This document shows, piece after piece, positions 8,501-17,366 of a stretch of DNA of 38,458 bases (positions are counted from its first letter, which is position 1; every line of letters begins with the position of its first letter). Location: assembly GCA_030524765.1 (NCBI GenBank), contig JAUNGA010000016.1, positions 1-38,458 on the forward strand, in the 5' to 3' direction. The translations under genes were made by a program, and so were the position numbers. A model generated the notes under the pieces. It ran no database searches. It was not told where the DNA came from and worked only from the letters and a program-made list of their open reading frames with translations. Source of the stretch: Bacteroidales bacterium (GTDB taxonomy: Bacteria; Bacteroidota; Bacteroidia; Bacteroidales; Muribaculaceae).

Positions 8501-10004
8501 CTGTAAGCACCTCAGGCTCGACAAACTCGATGTCGCAGCTGTTGCCCTTGACACCGCTTTTCACTATATTGCCGGGCACATCTGTAATATCATAGGTGAG
8601 CGCATCGACGTCTATATAGCCACCGTTTGCGGCCGCCGGAGTCTCCCAGCTGAGGGTGAGGCAATCAGGGGCGGTACGTTCGAGAGTGACGCTGCCCGAC
8701 GGTTTCGGTGTGTCTTCGCCGATAAAGACTTTGACACTACGGGCAGGGGAACGACCGGCCTGATTCTCCAGCACGACCGCAAAAGTATATAGAGCAGTAC
8801 CATCGACACGAACCTGTGTATTGACAGTAGAACCGCACGCAGCTGTGCCCGATGTGATGGCCTTGCCATTTGCCGAGATAGTATATTTGACATCACCCGT
8901 GGCAGGCGACCCGTCATATTTTACCGATGGTATCTTAAATGACATATTGCAATCGGGAGTAGCCCCGATAGCCGTGACATTCAGATCAGTGACAGCCGCC
9001 GGAGCCTCGCCTGCCGTCTTGTGCGGTATCGAAAGGCCAACAATGCGTTCGTTGGCCGTCAGATCATAGACTTTCGAGGCTTTGCCCGTGACAAGGCTGA
9101 TTTCATAGAGAGACGAGGTGCCACCGTTGGTCAGGAAATACATCATGCCAGTGTCGGGATCAATCACGGCACTCGTCTTTGTATCAATCGACAGGTCTGT
9201 GGCGCCAATCAGCTTGATGGCACCGGTGTAAAGATCGATACTGTAAAGATCGCCATACTGATTGATGCCGTAGCCCACTGAATCATAGATATCAAAACCG
9301 ACAAAACCGTTACCGCCGAGGCTCACGATAGGCGAGAACGAATAATCGGTCGGATCGAATGTACCGAATTCATAGCTCTCACCGTTTATTTTACAGCCGT
9401 AAATAAAGTTATCGGCAGGATTCCATTTGGCATCAAGCAGAGAGAACTCGTCGATCTTCAAGGTCTCTGACGAAAGACGCTCCCACGTCTCGGCATCAAA
9501 TACCTCTATATGCATGCCATTGTAGAATATCCACGAATACTGAGTCGTGGCCATAAAATACTTGCCGTCGTAATAGAACGACGCCGCTATACCATCATCG
9601 CCGGCCTCGGCCATACGTTCTACGGCATAGCTTTGCAGTCCGATAGCATATGGGCCAAACGGCTCCGCACCGCTTGTCCACCCGTCTGAAGCATAGACAC
9701 TGCCGATAGCAAACGGCTGATTTCCGATCGTCTCCGAAGGCAGACGCAGCGGCGATTTATGCCTCAGTGTCGTCTGTGGCCGCACAAAAGCCCGGCTCAT
9801 CGTGCGATGCGGCCCTATAGGTTGAAACTTAAGCGTTTTTGACGGTGCCTTAGGCAACGCCGCCGATCTGGCCTCCAATCTTATGGCATCGGGATTGCCA
9901 CCCTTCTCACAGTTTTTTTGCGCAACAGCCGCCACATTGTGTGTAAGCAGCGACATGATGCACAATGCTGCGATTGCCATCAGTTTTTTTACTGTCAAGA
10001 TCAT
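5511..10004 (-). CDS. Large secreted protein with Fn3 and choice-of-anchor-J domains and a Por-type tail
   Basis: A 1497-residue protein. It has an N-terminal signal peptide (about 1-28); a region of about residues 95-335 with repeated short beta motifs that could be a propeller; two Fn3-like domains to about 530; a choice-of-anchor-J/jelly-roll domain with AMDDWLITPGI; two more Fn3-like domains; a second jelly roll ending AILIDNISI; a CARDB-like domain (DLAVSSIMAPTRVKPGE); another choice-of-anchor-J domain (QIDDWAISPEL to LLVDDISYNG); a last Fn3-like domain; and a C-terminal tail ending GGVYIVAVGDKTVKVAVK that resembles type IX secretion sorting domains. No catalytic motif is recognised. This build is typical of Bacteroidota surface adhesins or glycan-binding proteins. 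It is transcribed alone, with its own promoter and terminator. Confidence 0.85.
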   Translation of the reverse strand: MILTVKKLMAIAALCIMSLLTHNVAAVAQKNCEKGGNPDAIRLEARSAALPKAPSKTLKFQPIGPHRTMSRAFVRPQTTLRHKSPLRLPSETIGNQPFAIGSVYASDGWTSGAEPFGPYAIGLQSYAVERMAEAGDDGIAASFYYDGKYFMATTQYSWIFYNGMHIEVFDAETWERLSSETLKIDEFSLLDAKWNPADNFIYGCKINGESYEFGTFDPTDYSFSPIVSLGGNGFVGFDIYDSVGYGINQYGDLYSIDLYTGAIKLIGATDLSIDTKTSAVIDPDTGMMYFLTNGGTSSLYEISLVTGKASKVYDLTANERIVGLSIPHKTAGEAPAAVTDLNVTAIGATPDCNMSFKIPSVKYDGSPATGDVKYTISANGKAITSGTAACGSTVNTQVRVDGTALYTFAVVLENQAGRSPARSVKVFIGEDTPKPSGSVTLERTAPDCLTLSWETPAAANGGYIDVDALTYDITDVPGNIVKSGVKGNSCDIEFVEPEVLTAFQYSVIANYKGETLAPVWSDILYFGNIKPPYSVSFADESSLDSFTIIDANKDDEKWLWYNGIVRCPYSNELAMDDWLITPGIILEAGKTYGLATMLSCMMSSCPERIEIKLGTAPTVDAMTIDVMEPTVIENSSEQAYEANITVDRDGIYYIGFHGISEPGQFFLQMHGFELMPPVESLLPAKVSDLTVTPDRAGAKTALISFTAPAKTVSGTALSTLHSGVIMRDGDVIETIANPVPGKKYSFEDKDCKGGMTEYSVCFENEIGKSESVSAQAFVGINIPEAITEASARKGDIEGSVVITWTEVKTDIDGKTLPAGTITYEVVSLEGDRQVPVATGLTTNTYTIENAYDPDGKQIFSQWGVFPVDEAGSGDGMATNGLILGADYPLPFTESFADAKLSYLWFVEADQSVFGAQVSVLSDDTFSDVSSQDGDNGLLAITADYSGSSASILSGNIDLEVTAPVLTFYSFGIREDNTNEIAVSVNSGNGWELVKTIVINGGMSWNRYRVDLSAFAGKTVRIKLQGTLTGATAILIDNISITQAVDYDLAVSSIMAPTRVKPGETATVKVKVENFGSYGSGSYTLMLYADGKPVGTVDGDAIAVDGNRTHEFTIDCNATTPDALDVYAQIVYGADEVADNNMSEHVTISVPKPNFPAPDGLTAAVDGNSVTLDWSRVVLPEFTAAAVVEDFEDAVSFAHDVFGWTMVDVDGGFVGGIDGVDIPGIEVKHTKSSFFVFDNYELGANSNLNARSGDKCLATLFNYDDSQIDDWAISPELSGDAQTISFYAKSFHNTYLEKIEIYYTKAETTDPADFVKIEGAGGTVPSDWTQFSADLPAGARHFAIRSCETGSFILLVDDISYNGYRGTELNHIGYNVYDNGVKANDAVLTAETCVLDNLADGSHTFHVTALYQEGESRASEPVTTAVSHVADAVADGISITVAGNEVVITGAAGHEVSVAAPDGRIVAAVVASDCCRLRLAGGVYIVAVGDKTVKVAVK

Positions 10005-10134
10005 ACTTGTAAAATAAAACGTAAATAAAATTGTGTATAAAATGAAGAAGTTTATTTATGAGTGATAAAATCTTCAAATGATGATGCAACGACTTTCAAA
10101 TTACTACAAACATCCTCAAATTCGAAGATTTTTG

Positions 10135-10166
10135 CAAACTTAAATATATTTTTCAATTCATACAAC
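10135..10166 (-). promoter_or_regulatory. Promoter of the Fn3/anchor-J gene
   Basis: Minus strand carries a -7 box TAAGTTTG (10135-10142) and GTTG (10163-10166) 20 bases upstream, a good match to the Bacteroidota -33/-7 pair. The predicted leader is about 125 bases and AT-rich; no riboswitch fold was recognised in it. Confidence 0.6.
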
Positions 10167-10208
10167 AATGTGTAGTACTTTTTATTTTAAAATTGTTAAC
10201 AAAAAACA

Positions 10209-10235
10209 CGCGCCACGGCATCGATCCGTGGCGCG
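10209..10235 (-). terminator. Intrinsic terminator of the GH94-GH26 operon
   Basis: Perfect 10-bp stem CGCGCCACGG/CCGTGGCGCG with a 7-base loop, followed on the minus strand by TGTTTTTTG. It lies 22 bases past the GH26 stop. Confidence 0.88.
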
Positions 10236-10256
10236 CAAATCATAAAGTTGTTTCAA

Positions 10257-11354
10257 TCAATCTATAAACAGTGCTTTACCTGTGTCATGAAATTTTTTGA
10301 AGTCGTCGACGGCGGGATGGCCGGGAAACGGTACATAATAATGATTGGGATGCGTAGACTCGTTGCCGTTGCGCCACACGCATACATATGCAAGAGGCAT
10401 ACCGTCGATAGCAGGGAGAAGCACACGTGTGTACCAGTCGGGCACAGTCAGTCCTTCAAGCCCCGTCTCAGTGAGAGCGACAAGTTTTCCGCGGCGACGA
10501 GCCTCATCGATTACAAATGGCATCTGGGCGGCTACACGCTCACGGAATTTATCTATACCCTCCTCGCCATCAAACTGATATATATCCGTACCAAGAATAT
10601 CTACATATTCGTCACCGGGGTAAGTGGCAAGATATTGCTCGCGGGTAAGATCTTTGTCGGGCGAATAGGCCCAGACCACATTATCAAGGTCCTTGGCGTC
10701 AAAACGCTCGCGGGTGAGACGATATAGTGCTATGTATTCGTCAGGCGTAGTGTAGTCGCTGCCCCACCAGAACCATGATCCTGAGTTTTCGTGCCACGGA
10801 CGGAAGATGACCGGTATGCGATGCCCCTCGCTGTCTGTGAGCGAGCCTATAAAGTCGGCGGCGCGATCGATCCATGCGGTCAGCGTGTCAAGCACCGCGG
10901 GGTTGTCGGTGAATCCGTGCAGAGGGCTGGTCGATGTGTCCCATGAGTTGCCTCGTGACACGGGGTTGATCGGATGCCAACTGATGCCATTGATGCCTCC
11001 GCGGGCATGCTGGGCGGCGATCTCGCGCGACATGAATTCAAATGGCACTCCGTCGAGATTTTGCAGCGAGTCAAGCTCGAGTAGGCCAAGATCCCAGTTC
11101 ATCATACCCGGATACTGGCCTGTGACAGCCTTGACGTCTGAGTTGCCGTCGACATAGGCCCACGTATGTCCGTATGCGGTATCGTCGTGATGACCGAAAT
11201 AGAATTTGCCTGCATTGACTGTCGAGTCAAGACGTGCAATCAGAGTCTGAGCCGGAGTGACAGTGGCCGGTTCTTCGGTCTCTTGTTGTGTTTTTTTACC
11301 CGAGCAGGCTGTCATGACGGCTGCTGCGGCAATGATTGGTATCAGTCTGTTCAT
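10257..11354 (-). CDS. GH26 family endo-glycanase lipoprotein (probable beta-mannanase)
   Basis: A 365-residue retaining glycoside hydrolase. The signal peptide ends in MTAC (Cys17), so it should be a lipoprotein. The GH26 core shows ISWHPINP (about 124-131), the acid/base Glu189 in [15 protein letters not shown], and the nucleophile Glu296 in ALTETGLE. Length is normal for a single-domain enzyme. GH26 acts mostly on beta-1,4-mannan, galactomannan or glucomannan; some members cut other beta-glycans. It is translationally coupled (ATGA, 11351-11354) to a cellobiose phosphorylase, and cellobiose would be a natural product of glucomannan or mixed beta-glucan breakdown. Substrate is therefore not fixed by sequence. 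Confidence 0.92.
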   Translation of the reverse strand: MNRLIPIIAAAAVMTACSGKKTQQETEEPATVTPAQTLIARLDSTVNAGKFYFGHHDDTAYGHTWAYVDGNSDVKAVTGQYPGMMNWDLGLLELDSLQNLDGVPFEFMSREIAAQHARGGINGISWHPINPVSRGNSWDTSTSPLHGFTDNPAVLDTLTAWIDRAADFIGSLTDSEGHRIPVIFRPWHENSGSWFWWGSDYTTPDEYIALYRLTRERFDAKDLDNVVWAYSPDKDLTREQYLATYPGDEYVDILGTDIYQFDGEEGIDKFRERVAAQMPFVIDEARRRGKLVALTETGLEGLTVPDWYTRVLLPAIDGMPLAYVCVWRNGNESTHPNHYYVPFPGHPAVDDFKKFHDTGKALFID

Positions 11355-13786
11355 ATCGTTACTATGATGTGGTTTGTTGTTCCGGCCGGTTGCACGGGTA
11401 TTTTTTTACCTTCGACAATACAGCCGTTGAGAGTCATTGATGTCTCACGATCGCCGTTGACACGCGCGTTGTCGATACTGATGATATAGTCAGCTCCGCG
11501 GAAACGTCGATGTATCTCTACCGCACCCATATCGGCGGGCAACACCGGATCGATAATCAAACCGTCGTAGTCGGGGCGTATGCCGAGCAGATACTGGGTG
11601 ACGGCATACCAGTTCCATGCAGCCGTTCCCGTGAGCCACGAGTTTTTTGCTTCGCCGGGGCGGGCTGCGTCTTTGCCGGCTGTCATCTGGCAATATACGT
11701 ATGGCTCGACCTTGTGCAGATCGCTGCGGTCTTCGAGATATGCGGGACATATCTTGCGATAATAATCCCATGCGAATTCGGCACGTCGGGCCATGGCCTC
11801 GGCTATGATGACCCATGGATTGTTGTGGGCAAATATACCGGCATTCTCTTTGTAGCCCGGCGGATATGTCGAAATCTCGCCATAATCAGGCACGTACTCG
11901 GTAAAAGCCGGATTATTGAGTACAATTCCATGTTCACAATCGAGGTAGAGCTTCACCGAGTCGAGAGCCTTGACAGGCATACCCTCGTCGGCGCCGACCC
12001 GGGCCATGCCGCACCATCCCTGCGACTCGACAAATATGCGTCCCTCGGCATTCTCGTGCGAGCCAACCTTGCGGCCAAAGTAATCATAGGCACGCAGATA
12101 CCACTCTCCGTCCCAACCGTGAGTCTTGATTGCCTCGTCCATCGCCTTTATGCAGGAGGCGACACGGTCGGCCTCTGCCGTCATGCCACGCAGACGGCAG
12201 ATACGCTCATACTCGCGTCCGCACACAATAAACTGACCCGCTATCATCAGCGACTCGGCCCGGCTACCGCCCGGCTTGTTCTCCGTTGTCTGGAACGAAT
12301 CATCGGGATTGGTCGAGAAACAGTTTAGATTGAGACAGTCGTTCCAGTCGGCACGGCCTATCAGAGGCAGTCCGTGCGGGCCGAGATTATGTACCACATG
12401 GTCAAACGACACGCGCAGATGCTCGATCAGAGGCACCTCGCTGCCCGGTTTGTTGTCAAACGGCACGAGCTCGTCGAGTATTGACATGTCGCCGGTCTCC
12501 TTTATATAGGCCGCCACACCGAATACCAGCCACATCGGATCGTCGTTGAATCCGCCGCCGATGTCATTGTTGCCTCGCTTCGTCAAAGGCTGGTACTGGT
12601 GATAGCATCCTCCGTCGGCAAACTGTGTCGACGCGATATCAATGATACGCTGACGGGCGCGGGATGGTATCTGATGCACGAATCCTACCAGATCCTGATT
12701 TGAGTCGCGGAATCCCATGCCACGGCCGATACCGCTCTCAAAATATGATGCCGAACGTGAGAAACAGAACGTGATCATGCACTGATACTGATTCCATATG
12801 TTGACCATTCGGTCAAGTCGCTGATCTCCGGATGTGACAGTGAAGCCCGACAACAGCCCGTCCCAATATCGGCTCAGGCTGTCAAGAGCGGCACGAGCCT
12901 TTTCGACAGTGTCAAACCGTGCCATCAGCTCTCGCGCGCGAACCTTATTAATAACGCCCTTGCTCTCCCACTTCTCTCCGTCGGGATTCTCGACATAGCC
13001 GAGCACAAACACCAGCTGACGCGACTCGCCGGGCTGCAACTCGATATCGAGACAATGCGAGGCTATGGGCGACCATCCATGCGCCACCGAATCGCGCGGT
13101 CGACCCTCGGTCACCGCATCGGGTTCGTCAAAACCGTTGTAGAGTCCCAGAAACGCCTCTCGGTCGGTGTCAAAACCGACGATAGGCGCATTGACCCAAT
13201 AAAAGGCATAATGGTTGCGTCGTTCGCGGTACTCAGTCTTGTGATACAGAGCCGAGCCGTCGATCTCGACCTCACCCGTCGAAAAATTGCGTTGAAAGTT
13301 TTCCATATCGGCGGCGGCATTCCACAGGCACCATTCGACAAACGAGAACAGCCTGAGCCGTCGCACCCGATCGGTCGTATTGGTGAGCTTGAATATTGTC
13401 ACCTCGGCAGGTGTGTCGAGCGGGACAAAGAATGTTGCAGAAGCCTCAATACCGTTTTTAGCGCCTTTGATCACCGTATAACCCAGGCCATGTCGGCATT
13501 CATAGCTGTCGAGAGGTGTCTTACACGGTTTCCAGCCGGGATTCCACACCGTATCGCCGTCTTTAATGTAAAAATAGCGTCCTCCGGCATCGACCGGCAC
13601 TCCGTTGTAGCGGTAACGTGTCAGGCGGCGGTACTTGGCATCACGGAAAAAGCTATATCCGCCGGCCGTATTCGATATCAGCGAAAAAAAGTCTTTATTG
13701 CCGAGATAATTGATCCAAGGCCACGGTGTGCGCGGCTCGGTGATCACATATTCACGATTTGTATCGTCAAAATATCCGTATCTCAT
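11351..13786 (-). CDS. Cellobiose phosphorylase, GH94 family
   Basis: Reversible phosphorolysis of cellobiose to glucose 1-phosphate and glucose in the cytoplasm. The ATG at 13786 gives [16 protein letters not shown], the usual family start, and 811 residues, the normal size; the upstream in-frame extension to 13867 lacks family features. Landmarks: [56 protein letters not shown], and the catalytic acid within [11 protein letters not shown] (480-488). [12 protein letters not shown] and [12 protein letters not shown] near the C-terminus contain phosphate- and substrate-site segments. No signal peptide. The close match to clostridial cellobiose phosphorylases supports cellobiose over chitobiose or cellodextrin, but specificity is still inference. 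It is the first gene of an operon with GH26; no sugar importer is in the operon. Confidence 0.93.
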   Translation of the reverse strand: MRYGYFDDTNREYVITEPRTPWPWINYLGNKDFFSLISNTAGGYSFFRDAKYRRLTRYRYNGVPVDAGGRYFYIKDGDTVWNPGWKPCKTPLDSYECRHGLGYTVIKGAKNGIEASATFFVPLDTPAEVTIFKLTNTTDRVRRLRLFSFVEWCLWNAAADMENFQRNFSTGEVEIDGSALYHKTEYRERRNHYAFYWVNAPIVGFDTDREAFLGLYNGFDEPDAVTEGRPRDSVAHGWSPIASHCLDIELQPGESRQLVFVLGYVENPDGEKWESKGVINKVRARELMARFDTVEKARAALDSLSRYWDGLLSGFTVTSGDQRLDRMVNIWNQYQCMITFCFSRSASYFESGIGRGMGFRDSNQDLVGFVHQIPSRARQRIIDIASTQFADGGCYHQYQPLTKRGNNDIGGGFNDDPMWLVFGVAAYIKETGDMSILDELVPFDNKPGSEVPLIEHLRVSFDHVVHNLGPHGLPLIGRADWNDCLNLNCFSTNPDDSFQTTENKPGGSRAESLMIAGQFIVCGREYERICRLRGMTAEADRVASCIKAMDEAIKTHGWDGEWYLRAYDYFGRKVGSHENAEGRIFVESQGWCGMARVGADEGMPVKALDSVKLYLDCEHGIVLNNPAFTEYVPDYGEISTYPPGYKENAGIFAHNNPWVIIAEAMARRAEFAWDYYRKICPAYLEDRSDLHKVEPYVYCQMTAGKDAARPGEAKNSWLTGTAAWNWYAVTQYLLGIRPDYDGLIIDPVLPADMGAVEIHRRFRGADYIISIDNARVNGDRETSMTLNGCIVEGKKIPVQPAGTTNHIIVTI

Positions 13787-13797
13787 AATGAAATGTT

Positions 13798-13813
13798 TGT
13801 GCAAATTTGCACA
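13798..13813. promoter_or_regulatory. 16-bp perfect palindrome upstream of GH94: candidate operator
   Basis: TGTGCAAATTTGCACA is a perfect palindrome whose near edge is 11 bases from the GH94 start codon. A -7-like TATGTTTTTG (13822-13831, minus strand) lies just upstream, so a protein bound here would sit at the transcription start. The form suits a dimeric sugar-responsive repressor. No regulator gene is adjacent. Confidence 0.45.
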
Positions 13814-13883
13814 TTTTATTTCAAAAACATATTGACTTTTATTGGCTGAAAATATACCGGCCATCAAATTGAATTATTTTGCG

Positions 13884-13891
13884 TACCTTTG
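13884..13891 (+). promoter_or_regulatory. -7 promoter box of purT
   Basis: TACCTTTG matches TAnnTTTG, 26 bases before the purT ATG. No good -33 box is seen at standard spacing. Confidence 0.5.
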
Positions 13892-13917
13892 CAAAAAATT
13901 TTAATAAGCTTACGTAT

Positions 13918-15108
13918 ATGGCAAAAATCGGTTCGGTAATGACCCCCGTGGGTTGCAAAGCCCTGCTGCTCGGCAGCGGCGAGTTAGGTAAAGAGGTTGC
14001 GATAGAGCTGCAACGCTATGGCGTCGAGGTGATCGCCTGCGACAAATACGCCGGCGCTCCGGCCATGCAGGTAGCCCACCGCGACTATGTGTTCAACATG
14101 CTCGACGGCAAGGAGTTGCGCGAGGTCGTAGTCGATGAGCGTCCCGACCACATAATCCCCGAGGTCGAGGCCATCGCCACCGGCACACTCGTCGAGCTTG
14201 AGAAAGAGGGCTACAACGTCACTCCCACAGCCCGCGCCGCATTTCTTACAATGAATCGCGAGGGCATACGCCGTCTCGCGGCCGAAGAGCTCGGGCTACC
14301 CACTTCAAACTACCGTTTTGCCGATACATATGACGACTTCCGCAAGGCTATCGACGAGGTCGGCATTCCCTGCGTGGTAAAGCCTGTAATGAGCTCGTCG
14401 GGGCACGGCCAGTCAACCATCCGTTCGACCGAACAGATCGATGCGGCATGGCATAATGCCCAGGAGGGCGGACGCGCAGGCGCAGGACGAGTGATCGTCG
14501 AGGGATTTGTCGATTTTGACTACGAGATCACTCTGCTCACGGTCCGCTCGACCGCAGGTACTGCATTCTGCGAGCCGATAGGCCACATACAGGTCGAGGG
14601 CGACTACCGCCAGTCATGGCAGCCCCAGCCCATGACCGACTCAGCGCTGGCCCGCGCACGCGAGATCGCACGCAAGATCACTGACGCTTTGGGCGGACAC
14701 GGTATCTTTGGTGTCGAACTGTTTGTCAAGGGCGACGATGTCATATTCAGCGAGGTGTCGCCACGTCCCCACGACACCGGCATGGTGACCATGATTTCAC
14801 AGGACCTTAGCGAGTTTGCCCTGCATGCACGTGCTTTGCTCGGGCTGCCCGTACCGGCCATACGCTTCCTGGGCCCGTCGGCCTCTATGGCGATTGTGGT
14901 CGAGGGCGACACCGACAAGATCGAGATGGACAATCTCGAGGAGGTGCTTGCCGAGCCCGGTGTGCAGATGCGCATATTCGGCAAACCCGAGATCAAGGGC
15001 CATCGACGCATGGGCGTGCTGCTCGCTACCGACGAGACTGTCGAGAAAGCACTCGCCAAGGTGCAGCGAGCCTATGACAAGCTCAACGTAAAAGTGCTGC
15101 CACGATAA
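13918..15108 (+). CDS. purT: Formate-dependent phosphoribosylglycinamide formyltransferase 2
   Basis: ATP-grasp enzyme that makes formyl-GAR from GAR, formate and ATP in purine synthesis, replacing folate-dependent PurN. Start at ATG 13918 gives [21 protein letters not shown] and 396 residues, close to E. coli PurT (392); an in-frame TTG at 13879 overlaps the promoter and is rejected. Family features: [14 protein letters not shown] (nucleotide-binding loop of the first domain), [13 protein letters not shown] (ATP loop), [20 protein letters not shown], and [17 protein letters not shown] (metal-binding end of the ATP-grasp domain). The stop codon overlaps the next start by one base (TAATG). Confidence 0.97.
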   Translation: MAKIGSVMTPVGCKALLLGSGELGKEVAIELQRYGVEVIACDKYAGAPAMQVAHRDYVFNMLDGKELREVVVDERPDHIIPEVEAIATGTLVELEKEGYNVTPTARAAFLTMNREGIRRLAAEELGLPTSNYRFADTYDDFRKAIDEVGIPCVVKPVMSSSGHGQSTIRSTEQIDAAWHNAQEGGRAGAGRVIVEGFVDFDYEITLLTVRSTAGTAFCEPIGHIQVEGDYRQSWQPQPMTDSALARAREIARKITDALGGHGIFGVELFVKGDDVIFSEVSPRPHDTGMVTMISQDLSEFALHARALLGLPVPAIRFLGPSASMAIVVEGDTDKIEMDNLEEVLAEPGVQMRIFGKPEIKGHRRMGVLLATDETVEKALAKVQRAYDKLNVKVLPR

Positions 15109-15458
15109 TGAGCGGTGAAATCAAACGTCTGACGATGATGGTGCGGATCGATGATACGGCCCGCGCCGACATCGCTCTCACCCCCGAACGCACCTATTAT
15201 CGTTTTGCCACCGACTCGAGCATCGAGGATGGCGAACTTGCCGCCGTGCAAGGCGACTTTGCCACGGTAGCGGCGGCAATAGTCGAGGCTGCTGCGGCAC
15301 GCGATGGCGAACCCGCGCTGCCGGCCGATGTCAAAATACAGATTTTTGTCAATAACCGGTTGATCAGCACCCCGGCCAGCGATCTGAGCCTGCGTCGGGT
15401 GGTCGATCTCCTGCAGCCTCTCGCAGCCGAATTTACTTTTCTCAGAGGATTCTGCTAA
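15108..15458 (+). CDS. Unrecognised 116-residue protein coupled to purT
   Basis: I do not recognise this family. It starts inside the purT stop (TAATG at 15106-15110), so translation is probably coupled. The protein is acidic and Ala-rich with no signal peptide or membrane segment. It starts with a beta-rich part (RLTMMVRID, TYYRFATDSS), then an alanine-rich helix (about 50-65), a strand VKIQIFVNN and a last helix LRRVVDLLQPLAAEF. It ends just before the long hairpin at 15462. Coding is supported by the coupling and by composition like that of its neighbours. Confidence 0.6.
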   Translation: MSGEIKRLTMMVRIDDTARADIALTPERTYYRFATDSSIEDGELAAVQGDFATVAAAIVEAAAARDGEPALPADVKIQIFVNNRLISTPASDLSLRRVVDLLQPLAAEFTFLRGFC

Positions 15459-15461
15459 AAG

Positions 15462-15522
15462 ACCTCATACCAAGAGCGAAGGGGCCGGTTTTTAGCCGGC
15501 CCCTTCGCTCTTGGTATGAGGT
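15462..15522. terminator. Very long perfect hairpin between convergent genes
   Basis: Left arm 15462-15488 and right arm 15496-15522 are perfectly complementary over 27 bp with a 7-base loop TTTTTAG. The hairpin starts 3 bases past the stop codon of the small gene after purT, and its last base is the first base of the tatD stop (TTA at 15522-15524). It probably ends transcripts from both sides, though neither side has a strong U-run (TCTTTTAG on the minus side). Confidence 0.75.
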
Positions 15523-16292
15523 TATAAATCGAACAGGCGGACGGCATTATCGCTTGTCACGCGCTCAATCTCGCTCGACGCCACACCGAGCGACTGCGCT
15601 ATATGCGCGCAGATATATGGCAGATATGCGCTCTCATTGCGACGACCACGCTTGGGCACAGGAGCCAGATATGGCGAATCAGTCTCAAGCAACAGCCGCT
15701 CAAGACCGATGTGGCCGAGAACATCGCGCAACTTTGAATTCTTAAATGTGACGATACCGTTGATGCCAAAATAGAAGTCACCCACCCGATGTATGCGGTC
15801 GACATCATCCACATCGCCGCCAAAGCTGTGGAACACTCCCCGTACACCGCTTACATCCGACAGCACCTCGAGCGTCTCGTCGAGACCGTTGCGGCAATGT
15901 ATTATGACAGGCAGGTCGAGTTCTACAGCCCGACGCACCTGACGATCAAACGCCTGCATCTGCGACACTCGGTAAGTAGCGTCCCAATAAAGGTCTATGC
16001 CGATCTCCCCTACGGCCACATAACCGCTGCCATCGCCCAACCGGCTCATGACTGAGTCAAGAGCCGGTTGCCAATCATCTGACACCTCGGTAGGATGCAG
16101 CCCCATTGCCTTGAATACCACACCGGGGAATTCGTCGGCCAATCGCTCCATAGGCTCGATCGTGCCGAGATCGACGTTTGGGAATATCATACGGTCGACG
16201 CCGGCCGCCATAGCACGACGCACCGCCGAGGCACCGCCACCGGCTTCGTCGGCAAACTCTGGCAGATAAAGATGTGTGTGGGTATCGATCAT
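15522..16292 (-). CDS. tatD: TatD-family metal-dependent hydrolase/DNase
   Basis: A 256-residue TIM-barrel metallohydrolase; E. coli TatD is a 3'-5' exonuclease. All metal ligands expected for the family are present: His5 and His7 in DTHTHL, Glu96 in VGEIGIDLYWD, His132 in IIHCRN, His155 in FHSFGG, and Asp205 in LLETDSPYLAP. No signal peptide, so cytoplasmic. Its start overlaps the stop of the polyprenyl synthetase (ATGA, 16289-16292), which forms a two-gene operon. Which of the TatD/YcfH/YjjV paralogues it matches cannot be told from sequence. Confidence 0.93.
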   Translation of the reverse strand: MIDTHTHLYLPEFADEAGGGASAVRRAMAAGVDRMIFPNVDLGTIEPMERLADEFPGVVFKAMGLHPTEVSDDWQPALDSVMSRLGDGSGYVAVGEIGIDLYWDATYRVSQMQAFDRQVRRAVELDLPVIIHCRNGLDETLEVLSDVSGVRGVFHSFGGDVDDVDRIHRVGDFYFGINGIVTFKNSKLRDVLGHIGLERLLLETDSPYLAPVPKRGRRNESAYLPYICAHIAQSLGVASSEIERVTSDNAVRLFDL

Positions 16293-17254
16293 TTTGCCCG
16301 ACTGCTGAGTTTATGGGCCAGATCAGCAAACCAATCACAGCTCTCCGCGTCGAGACATGCCCGGTCAAGCGATTCGAGAGCCTTCTCGCAATATTCGCTG
16401 ATCAGAGCGTCGCAACGGCACGATAGATCGAGCTGTTCGTAAATTTTCTTGACACCGCCCACCAGCCGGCCTTTGGTCGTACCGCGTTCGTAGGCACGTG
16501 CCATCTGATCGTGGGCCTCGCGGCAGGCGGTAATATAAAGCCACGTCTTCTTGCGGTTGACGATATCGCCGCCAATCGATTTGCCAAAAACTGCCGGATC
16601 GCCGAACGTATCGAGCCAGTCGTCGCGCAGTTGGAAGGCCACACCCAGATTCATGCCGAAATCATACATAGCCTGCTGCACCACATCGTCCGCTCCGCCC
16701 ACCAGAGCGCCCATGCGGCACGCGCACCCGAGCAGTACCGATGTCTTCAGCCTGATCATCTCTATATATCTGGCCACAGTCACACGGTCGAGCTTCTCAA
16801 ATTCGGTGTCGAGTTGCTGGCCCTCATATACCTCCATAGCCGTACGGTTGAACAGATCGAGCACCTCGGGCAACACCGAGCGGTCACAATCGGCCACATA
16901 CTGCGTGGCCATCGTCAGCAACGCGTCACCTGACAGTATCGCCTGCACCGCTCCCCACCGGCGATGCACGGTCAGTCGGCCGCGGCGGCGATCGGCATTA
17001 TCCATCACATCATCGTGGATGAGCGTGAAATTATGAAACATCTCGACAGCCAGAGCCTGCCTGAGCGCACGCTCCGCATCACCGCAGACAGCCTGACATG
17101 CCGCCAGAACAAACAGCGGACGCAGACGCTTGCCCCCTGCCTCGAGAGTATAAGCTATCGGACGCACCAACCCCGGAGTCCGCTCGGGATATTTGATTTC
17201 TGCGAGTCCCGTCTCGACGAGCTCAAGCAAATGGTTTTGGTCTATAGTTTTCAT
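16289..17254 (-). CDS. Polyprenyl (trans-isoprenyl) diphosphate synthase
   Basis: Condenses isopentenyl diphosphate with allylic diphosphates, feeding quinone or undecaprenyl-carrier synthesis. The ATG at 17254 gives MKTIDQNHLLELVE and 321 residues. First Asp-rich motif: LIHDDVMDNADRRRG; second: LRDDWLDTFGD. GGKRLRPLFVL near the N-terminus binds substrate. The residue five before the first Asp is Phe (FTLIHDD), a bulky residue that in this family limits chain length to about C15-C20, so an FPP or GGPP synthase is more likely than a long-chain enzyme; this is inference. Promoter elements lie right before the start, and tatD follows with an ATGA overlap. Confidence 0.92.
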   Translation of the reverse strand: MKTIDQNHLLELVETGLAEIKYPERTPGLVRPIAYTLEAGGKRLRPLFVLAACQAVCGDAERALRQALAVEMFHNFTLIHDDVMDNADRRRGRLTVHRRWGAVQAILSGDALLTMATQYVADCDRSVLPEVLDLFNRTAMEVYEGQQLDTEFEKLDRVTVARYIEMIRLKTSVLLGCACRMGALVGGADDVVQQAMYDFGMNLGVAFQLRDDWLDTFGDPAVFGKSIGGDIVNRKKTWLYITACREAHDQMARAYERGTTKGRLVGGVKKIYEQLDLSCRCDALISEYCEKALESLDRACLDAESCDWFADLAHKLSSRAK

Positions 17255-17265
17255 GATTCGATAGG

Positions 17266-17297
17266 CAAAGATAATCAATTTCTGCCGATGCGACAAG
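17266..17297 (-). promoter_or_regulatory. Promoter of polyprenyl synthase-tatD, near leaderless
   Basis: Minus strand: -33-like CTTG (17294-17297), 20-base spacer, -7 box TATCTTTG (17266-17273). The ATG at 17254 is only 11 bases past the -7 box, so the transcript should have a leader of just a few bases. Confidence 0.6.
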
Positions 17298-17366
17298 ACA
17301 ATCGCCTATCGTGCACAGGCAGGATATAGCCGCGTCCGCAATCACCCTACCTGCTATCGCAGTCTT

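Noticed and set aside
13787..13867. In-frame extension of the GH94 gene
   Set aside because: The family starts at RYGYFDD; the extension overlaps the palindrome and promoter region.
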